A stretch of 6,688 bases of DNA from Actinomycetota bacterium (GTDB lineage Bacteria; Actinomycetota; Actinomycetes; Acidothermales; Acidothermaceae). Below, one piece after another: positions 1 to 4,575 of this stretch. How positions within the stretch are numbered: the stretch's first letter is position 1; each line of letters begins with the position of its first letter. Where the stretch lies: contig PLCK01000061.1 of NCBI GenBank assembly GCA_003134755.1, positions 1 through 6,688 on the forward strand, read 5' to 3'. The position numbers and the translations under genes were made by a program. A model generated the notes under the pieces. That model was not told the DNA's origin. It did not search any database and worked only from the letters and a program-made list of their open reading frames with translations.

Positions 1-426
1 ATGCTTGGCGCGATGGCCCATGCCGACCTTCTCGAGGGCCTCGGTCACGCGCGACTTGCGCTCGGCGGCGGGCATGCCGCGGTAGGTGAGCGGGAGCTCG
101 ACGTTCTCATAGACCGTCAGGTCGCCGATGAGGTTGAACGACTGGAAAATAAAGCCGATCTTGCGATTGCGGACGAACGAAAGCTGTCGCTCATCCAGGT
201 GGCGCACGTCAACGCCGTCAAGTTCATACCGGCCCGCGGTTGGAGCGTCCAGTGCGCCGATGATGTTCATCAGGGTCGACTTCCCGGAGCCCGACGAGCC
301 CATAATCGCGACGTAGTCCCCCCGCTGCACAATGAGGTCAACTCCGACGACCGCGTGCACAACGGTGTCACCCGAGCCGTAGGTCTTCGCGACTTTTTGC
401 AGCGCGATGACGGGGCGCCCGGTCAT
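1..426 (-). CDS. MacB/LolD-type ABC transporter ATP-binding protein (partial, C-terminus off the left edge)
   Basis: Predicted cytoplasmic ATPase that powers a MacB/FtsX-type permease working with the adaptor encoded just upstream. The 142 visible residues begin MTGRPVIALQKVAKTYGSGD. The Walker A motif GSSGSGKST is at residues 43-51 and is followed by LMNIIGALD. The Q-loop FQSFNL has its glutamine at residue 95. The run VYENVELPLTYRGM after it is typical of the MacB/LolD/YknY subfamily. The signature motif, Walker B and H-loop lie beyond the left edge, so catalytic completeness cannot be judged. The ATG (424-426) overlaps the adaptor's TGA in the form ATGA, which suggests translational coupling. 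The purine-rich GGCGGAGG sits directly against the ATG, too close for a normal ribosome-binding site. The start fits the usual N-terminus of the family. The family call is firm; the exported substrate is unknown. Confidence 0.93.
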   Translation of the reverse strand, partial: MTGRPVIALQKVAKTYGSGDTVVHAVVGVDLIVQRGDYVAIMGSSGSGKSTLMNIIGALDAPTAGRYELDGVDVRHLDERQLSFVRNRKIGFIFQSFNLIGDLTVYENVELPLTYRGMPAAERKSRVTEALEKVGMGHRAKH

Positions 427-2213
427 CCTCCGCCGCCGAGACCGCCGCCGAGACCGCCACCAAGCCCGCCGCCCGGGAACGTAAAGCCGGCAGGTCCCGT
501 GCTGCTGCTCTTCGGCAGTACAACGACGTCACCCGAACTCAAGCCCGTCTTGACCTCGGTCCCGTTGTCGCCGGCGAGCCCCGTCGTCACCGTCACGACC
601 TTCTGCGTGCCGTTCTTCAGCACCGTTGCCGTAGTCGTCGGCCCGAGCTTCGTCAGCGCAGCCGACTGCACGTACAGGACGTTCGCGGCGGTCGCCGTCG
701 TAATCGACAGACTCGCGGTCTGTCCGATCTTGATCGTGGCGGGCGGGTTGGTCAAAGCTACCGTGACCGCGTATTTCACCACGTTGTTCGAGACGGTGTC
801 GGTGATGGCAATCGCTGTCACCTTGCCCTCGACGGTCGCGTTCGTAGCGGAGAAGGTCACCGTCGCTGCCTGACCGATCTTCACCGAACTCGCATCAGCC
901 TCAGCGACGTCAGCGGTGATCTGCAGACCAGAAACATCAACCAGTGTGATGAAGCCGGTACTGCTGCTCGTGCTCGACGTCGACGAGCTGCTGCTCGATG
1001 AGCTGCTGCTAGCCGAGGCCGTTTCACCAACCGAAGCACCCACCGCCGCGACAGTCCCATTCGACGGTGCCCGCAAAACGGTGTTATCCAAAGTCGTCTG
1101 CGCCTGATCAACTTGAACCTGCGCCGAGGCGATCTGAGCCTTCGCCGAATCGATCTGACCCTGTGTCGCAGGGACAGCATTCAAGGCGGCGCTCGCCTTC
1201 TGTGAATCAAGCTGCCGCTGCGAGGTGTCAACCTGGCCCTGCTGGGACTGTACCTGCTGCGCGTCCTTCAACGCCGTGCTCTGCTGAGACTGTTGCGCCT
1301 GCCGCAAAGCCGTTTGAGCGGACGTCACAGAAGTGTTACTGCTGTTCGCCGCGCTTGCCTGCGCCGAAGCCAACTGATCCTCCGCGGAATTGAGCTGACC
1401 CTGGGCGTTCGCCACCGCCTGCGAATCCTTCAACGTCGTACTCGCCTGCTGCGCCTTGGCCGAATCCAAGGCTGACTGGGCGCTGGCGATAGTCGCCGCG
1501 TTCTGCGGGTTAGCAGCCTTCGCCTTATCGAGCGTCGCCTGAGCTGCCGCAACGTTCGCTACTTGCTGAGTCGAATCAAGATTTTGAGTAGCCTGCGCCT
1601 GCGACAGGGACGTTTGCGCGTTATCAACAGAGGTCTGCGCCGACGTCACCGACGACGAATCCGACGAAGACTGTGCTGTATTAAGAGCATCCTGCGCGGC
1701 CGCTACCGTCGCCGCCTGTTGACTTGCATCCAGATCCCGGCTCGCCTCCGCCTGCGCCAACGCAGTCTTAGCATTCGCAAGACTCGTCTGCGCTGACTTG
1801 ATCGACTCACTATCCACCTTGGCTTTGGCCGCCGTCTCGCCCGCCGTGGTCGTCTCATAATTGGCCTGCGCCGACGCCAACGACGCCTGCGCCGTAGCAA
1901 GCGACTGCTTAGCCGACGTATCGTCGACCTTCGCTAGCACTTGGCCTTTTGTTACCTTGTCACCGAGCTTGACATCAACCTGGGTGAGCAGCCCCGAGCT
2001 GCTGCTCTGAAAGTTGACCGCCAACGACGTCAACGCCGCCGCATTGCCGGACGCCGTCACAGCCGAGGACACGGTGCCTCGCTGCACTGTGGTCGTCTGC
2101 TGCGCTGCTGTGGCCGCTTTCGAGGGATTGCCGATCGCAAAATAGCCAACTACACACGCGCCTACGAAGGCGACTGCGAGGCCAGACGTCAACAGTTTCC
2201 GCGCACTCATCAT
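423..2213 (-). CDS. HlyD/MacA/YknX-family efflux adaptor (membrane-fusion protein) with long repeated coiled coil
   Basis: Extracytoplasmic adaptor (596 aa) expected to sit on a MacB-like permease. Residues 1-30 form an N-terminal signal anchor with K6 before a hydrophobic stretch. FVGAC at 16-20 loosely fits a lipobox, so lipid attachment is possible but unproven. The first lipoyl-like half-motif is at about 72-98 (GLLTQVDVKLGDKVTKGQVL) and the second at about 377-400 (NTVLRAPSNGTVAAVG). Between them lie about 275 Ala/Gln/Ser-rich helical residues with four tandem units of about 53 residues. A poly-serine loop (399-419) precedes the beta-barrel, recognisable in GLQITADVAEADASSVKIGQ, then a membrane-proximal domain and a glycine-rich tail (581-596). 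An ATG-ATG pair opens the gene; no good ribosome-binding site is visible, and there is no ATG, GTG or TTG between it and the upstream in-frame stop at 2259-2261. It is longer than typical Gram-negative MacA (about 370 aa), mainly because of the helical repeats. It is co-transcribed with the ATPase gene by overlap. Confidence 0.92.
   Translation of the reverse strand: MMSARKLLTSGLAVAFVGACVVGYFAIGNPSKAATAAQQTTTVQRGTVSSAVTASGNAAALTSLAVNFQSSSSGLLTQVDVKLGDKVTKGQVLAKVDDTSAKQSLATAQASLASAQANYETTTAGETAAKAKVDSESIKSAQTSLANAKTALAQAEASRDLDASQQAATVAAAQDALNTAQSSSDSSSVTSAQTSVDNAQTSLSQAQATQNLDSTQQVANVAAAQATLDKAKAANPQNAATIASAQSALDSAKAQQASTTLKDSQAVANAQGQLNSAEDQLASAQASAANSSNTSVTSAQTALRQAQQSQQSTALKDAQQVQSQQGQVDTSQRQLDSQKASAALNAVPATQGQIDSAKAQIASAQVQVDQAQTTLDNTVLRAPSNGTVAAVGASVGETASASSSSSSSSSSTSSTSSSTGFITLVDVSGLQITADVAEADASSVKIGQAATVTFSATNATVEGKVTAIAITDTVSNNVVKYAVTVALTNPPATIKIGQTASLSITTATAANVLYVQSAALTKLGPTTTATVLKNGTQKVVTVTTGLAGDNGTEVKTGLSSGDVVVLPKSSSTGPAGFTFPGGGLGGGLGGGLGGGG
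426..473 (-). repeat. Glycine-rich tandem repeat at the adaptor C-terminus, abutting the ATPase start
   Basis: Codons 581-596 encode GGGL repeated three times and a final GGGG. In DNA this is a 12-base unit built on GGCGGCGGTCTC. Its last copy, GGCGGCGGAGG, touches the ATG of the ATPase gene, so the repeat end doubles as the purine-rich leader of the next gene. The role of the tail is unknown; a flexible end is the plain interpretation. Confidence 0.7.
957..1019 (-). repeat. Poly-serine low-complexity tract inside the adaptor gene
   Basis: Codons 399-419 encode a run made almost only of Ser and Thr, placed between the second lipoyl-like half-motif and the strand GFITLVDV. On the plus strand the motif GAGCTGCTGCT occurs at 985-995 and again at 1000-1010, so the tract contains short tandem DNA repeats that could vary by slippage. 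From memory, similar serine loops occur at this place in Gram-positive adaptors, so it is probably a flexible surface loop rather than a lesion; the reading frame is intact. Confidence 0.75.
1065..1796 (-). repeat. Tandem ~53-residue helical repeats in the adaptor (four units plus a closing partial unit)
   Basis: Units open with SAQ/SAK at residues 140, 191, 244, 298 and 356, so spacing is 51, 53, 54 and 58 residues. Each unit has a mid-point motif: LDASQQ (161-166), LDSTQQ (212-217), LKDSQA (261-266) and LKDAQQ (315-320). Unit ends are rich in Ser, Asn or Pro (SSSDSSS, NPQN, NSSNTS, VPAT). The pattern reads as repeated helix-turn-helix units of two roughly 20-25 residue helices. The repeat is clear at protein level but diverged at DNA level, so the duplications are probably old. 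Confidence 0.75.
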
Positions 2214-2335
2214 GGGATTCAGACTGCAGTCGCTATCTGAGAGGAAGCGGTACGTCGCCTAATGACACGGTCTGCGTTCGCTAAGAAGATTCCTTAGCCT
2301 CTGCACCGCCGGCGGGGCCGGTTCTACTCTGGGGT
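2214..2335. promoter_or_regulatory. Divergent intergenic region between exporter and two-component operons, with three inverted repeats
   Basis: These 122 bases must carry promoters for both directions. Three dyads are visible. GACTGCAGTC (2222-2231) is a perfect 10-base palindrome 9 bases before the adaptor ATG. GCTAAG (2280-2285) pairs with CTTAGC (2293-2298) across 7 bases. CCGCCGGCGG (2306-2315) is a perfect 10-base palindrome. Any could be an operator for the adjacent OmpR-type regulator, although that family usually binds direct repeats, and I could not find a convincing pair of direct repeats. No clear promoter was identified for the minus-strand operon. Confidence 0.5.
2325..2330 (+). 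promoter_or_regulatory. Candidate -10 element for a leaderless response-regulator transcript
   Basis: TACTCT fits the actinobacterial TANNNT -10 pattern and ends 5 bases before the GTG start at 2336. With usual spacing, transcription would begin at or next to the G of the GTG. There is no ribosome-binding site at normal distance: GGGG at 2331-2334 nearly touches the start codon. Leaderless mRNAs are common in this phylum, so this is a reasonable inference. The -35 region is weak. Confidence 0.45.
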
Positions 2336-3037
2336 GTGACCTTCCGGTATCGCGTGCTGATTGCTGACGACGACCACGCCGTCCGTGATTCGCTTGAGCG
2401 GACGCTGCGATTCGAGGGATATGCCGTGGAGATCGCAGGTGACGGCGTCGATGCCCTGGCGCGGGCGGCGAACACACCCCCAGACCTCTTCGTTCTCGAC
2501 GTCACGATGCCCATCATGGGCGGCCTGGAGGCCTGCCGTCAGTTGCGCGCTGCGGGTAATCGGACCCCGGTCTTGATGCTCACGGCCAGAGACGGGATCA
2601 GCGATCGGGTGGCGGGGCTCGACGCCGGAGCGGACGACTACTTGGTGAAGCCGTTCGCCTTGCAAGAGCTTCTCGCCAGGGTGCGCGCGTTGCTGCGGCG
2701 AGTCGCCGCCGACGCGCCCGACGCTACGAACACGATGCGCTTAGGCGACCTCACTCTGGACCTTGGATCTCGGAGCGTACGTCGCGGCGCCGTGTTGTTG
2801 GATCTGACCCGTACCGAGTTCAGCCTGCTGCAGGCCCTGCTTGAGCACCCCGGTCAAGTGATAACCCGCGGGCAGCTGTTCGAGCGGGTTTGGGGGTACG
2901 ACCTCGACCGCAGCTCGAACAGCCTCGATGTCTACATCGGCTATCTCCGGCGCAAGCTCGAACCCGCCGGCGCAAGCAGGCTCGTGCACACCGTCCGAGG
3001 CGTCGGCTTTGTACTGCGCGATCAGCGTGCACCATGA
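2336..3037 (+). CDS. OmpR/PhoB-family response regulator, MprA-like
   Basis: Cytoplasmic DNA-binding regulator (233 aa, the normal length) activated by phosphotransfer from the kinase that follows. Receiver domain about 5-122: acidic pocket D11-D13, phospho-acceptor D55 in VLDVTMP, T83 in LTARD, and K105 in KPF. Winged-helix domain about 133-229: LTRTEFSLLQALLEHP before the recognition helix region 193-207 (SSNSLDVYIGYLRRK), and a wing ending HTVRGVGFVLR. The phrases VAGLDAGADDY and GYLRRK closely match what I know of mycobacterial MprA, an envelope-stress regulator. Orthology is inferred, so no symbol is given. GTG at 2336 is the first possible start after the in-frame stop at 2282-2284, so the start is secure. 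The TGA overlaps the kinase ATG (ATGA). Autoregulation and control of the divergent exporter are likely but not shown. Confidence 0.95.
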   Translation: MTFRYRVLIADDDHAVRDSLERTLRFEGYAVEIAGDGVDALARAANTPPDLFVLDVTMPIMGGLEACRQLRAAGNRTPVLMLTARDGISDRVAGLDAGADDYLVKPFALQELLARVRALLRRVAADAPDATNTMRLGDLTLDLGSRSVRRGAVLLDLTRTEFSLLQALLEHPGQVITRGQLFERVWGYDLDRSSNSLDVYIGYLRRKLEPAGASRLVHTVRGVGFVLRDQRAP

Positions 3038-4494
3038 CGCGCCGTCTCCGCATTCGCACTCGTCTCACCGTAATTGCGACCGTTGCAGTCGCTGTGACCG
3101 CTCTCCTGGTCTGTAGCTTTGCGTGGCTCGCCGTCCGCCACGCCCTGGTGCACCAAATCGATCAACAGCTCAGGACCCTCGCGAACGGGCCGGTGCGCCA
3201 GTTCGACCCCGGAACAATCGCCGCCATCCCATCGACACCGTTGACGGCGCCGAGTGGCAACATCCGGGTGCAAGTCCGGTTCTCCGACGCAAAGATTGTC
3301 GGCGCACCCCCGAACACTCAAGCCTTGCCGTTTGACGCGCGGGACATGGCGGTCGCGGCTGGAACATCCAGCGTCGCCAACTACACGACCCACACGGCTT
3401 TCGGCACCTTCCGAGTCTTCACCGTCCGCGGCCCCGCCGGCGAACTTGTCCAGCTCTCCCGATCGCTTGCGGACGTGGACGCGACACTTCGAGGGGTCGA
3501 GCTGTTCATGGTCCTGCTCGTCGTCGGTGCAGCGCTGCTGGCGGCCATCGCCGGCCGCGTGATCGCCAGCACCGCCCTCCAGCCGGTGAATCGCCTCACG
3601 CGCACTGCGACTGAGATCGCCCGCACCCAAGACCTTCAGCACCCGATCGTCATCGATGGCCGTGACGAACTTGCTCAGCTCGGGCAAGCGTTCAACCAGA
3701 TGCTCACTGCGCTGGGCCAATCCCGGCAAGCACAACAAGAACTAATTGAAGATGCCGCGCATGAACTGCGCACCCCAATGTCGAGCATGCGCACCAACAT
3801 TGAACTGCTCGCCTACGCCGCCGGTCGCCTGGACCCGAGCGACCTGAAAGGTCTGCTCAATGATCTCGATCGGCAAAGCATCGAACTCTCTGACCTCGTC
3901 ACGGACCTCGTCGTACTCGCGCGCTCGGCCGGGCTCGACGATCCGGTCATCAACATCGACCTCGGCGACGTCGTCCTCGGCGCCCTTGATCGCGCCCGAG
4001 CAAGAAACCCTCAGGCACGCTTCGTTCAACAGACCCGCTCGGCAATCGTGTCAGTGCAGCCGGGAGCGATCGAACGCTGCATCGTGAATTTGCTCGACAA
4101 CGCGGCGAAGTTCGGGCCTGCCGATCAAACCATTGAGTTGCGCATGAGCCTCAGCGGCGACTCCCGAGCTCAGTTCGCCGAAATCAGCATCGCAGACCGC
4201 GCCCCCGTCATACCCGAAGATCAACGCATGCGGATCTTCGAGCGATTCCACCGCCTCGACAGCGCACGCAGCGTGCCCGGCTCGGGGCTGGGTCTCGCCA
4301 TAGTGCACCAGACGATTGTGGCGCACGGCGGAAGCATCGTCGCGGAGCCACGCACCGACAAGACCGGCAACGTCTTTCGGCTCTCATTGCCGTGCTACAT
4401 CGACGACTCTTTGAACCGCCCCGGGATTCATGCGAGCGTCGAATCGACGAAAGAGTCTCTGCGGACGTCGCAAGACCGCCGACCAAGCGGCTGA
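3034..4494 (+). CDS. Membrane sensor histidine kinase, MprB-like, with altered G1 box
   Basis: Partner kinase (486 aa) of the preceding regulator, in the inner membrane. Order: TM1 about 12-33, extracytoplasmic sensor about 34-154, TM2 about 155-178, HAMP about 179-232, dimerisation/phospho-acceptor domain with H243 in AAHELRTP, then the ATPase domain. The N box is NLLDNAAKF (352-360), the F box FERF (402-405) and the G2 box GSGLGL (416-421). The G1 box, usually DxGxGI, reads DRAPVI (388-393): the aspartate remains but both glycines are replaced. A 33-residue polar tail follows the last core strand. The start is ATG at 3034, overlapping the regulator stop; the frame is open back to 2890, but that part lies inside the regulator's DNA-binding domain. 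MTRRLRIRTRL before TM1 is a typical kinase N-terminus. The signal sensed is unknown; envelope stress is inferred from MprB likeness and the neighbouring exporter. Confidence 0.94.
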   Translation: MTRRLRIRTRLTVIATVAVAVTALLVCSFAWLAVRHALVHQIDQQLRTLANGPVRQFDPGTIAAIPSTPLTAPSGNIRVQVRFSDAKIVGAPPNTQALPFDARDMAVAAGTSSVANYTTHTAFGTFRVFTVRGPAGELVQLSRSLADVDATLRGVELFMVLLVVGAALLAAIAGRVIASTALQPVNRLTRTATEIARTQDLQHPIVIDGRDELAQLGQAFNQMLTALGQSRQAQQELIEDAAHELRTPMSSMRTNIELLAYAAGRLDPSDLKGLLNDLDRQSIELSDLVTDLVVLARSAGLDDPVINIDLGDVVLGALDRARARNPQARFVQQTRSAIVSVQPGAIERCIVNLLDNAAKFGPADQTIELRMSLSGDSRAQFAEISIADRAPVIPEDQRMRIFERFHRLDSARSVPGSGLGLAIVHQTIVAHGGSIVAEPRTDKTGNVFRLSLPCYIDDSLNRPGIHASVESTKESLRTSQDRRPSG

Positions 4495-4555
4495 CCGCCA
4501 GTGAACAGAGCGCGCATCCATACCTGGGCGTCGCTTAGTGCCGGGGGCACGCAGG
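4495..4555. other. Short convergent intergenic spacer
   Basis: Sixty-one bases separate the kinase stop from the stop of the opposing gene. No coding region is apparent. The only structure seen is part of a duplicated hairpin near the right end. There is no T-rich tract after it in either direction, so no classical intrinsic terminator can be called. Confidence 0.6.
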
Positions 4556-4575
4556 TCACAGTGTCGGGGGCACGC
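4537..4575. repeat. Two-copy direct repeat (23-base period) with small hairpins across a stop codon
   Basis: AGTGCCGGGGGCACGC (4537-4552) recurs as AGTGTCGGGGGCACGC (4560-4575), 15 of 16 bases alike. Each copy can fold as a 5-bp stem with a 3-base loop: GTGCC/GGCAC in the first, the same with one G-T pair in the second. The right copy encodes the last residues (SVPPT) of the minus-strand gene, whose TGA is at 4556-4558; the left copy lies just past that stop. It may aid termination or mRNA 3' end stability for the convergent genes, but there is no U-tract. Confidence 0.6.

Noticed and set aside
1..873. 290-codon open frame on the plus strand
   Set aside because: It lies antisense to the ATPase and adaptor genes, whose protein motifs are clear. 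Its own translation is Pro/Arg/Val-rich with no recognisable domain; it is the usual open shadow of GC-rich coding DNA.
1065..1796. CRISPR-like or satellite repeat array
   Set aside because: The periodicity is at protein level in a continuous reading frame; DNA copies are diverged and there are no constant repeats with unique spacers.
2890..3033. Longer N-terminus for the histidine kinase
   Set aside because: The frame is open, but the extra 48 residues lie inside the regulator's winged-helix domain, are Arg/Pro-rich, and would put a long odd segment before the normal kinase start MTRRLRIRTRL.
3022..3738. 238-codon open frame on the minus strand
   Set aside because: Antisense to the histidine kinase, which has all the expected domains; the shadow frame has no recognisable motif.
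4183..4230. Frameshift or pseudogene at the altered kinase G1 box
   Set aside because: Sequence before and after (NLLDNAAKF, FERFHR, GSGLGLAIVHQ) stays in one frame, so the change is by substitution, not by a shift.
4487..4498. GCGG-CTGA-CCGC hairpin at the kinase stop as a terminator
   Set aside because: Only a 4-bp stem and no T-tract follows; too weak to call.
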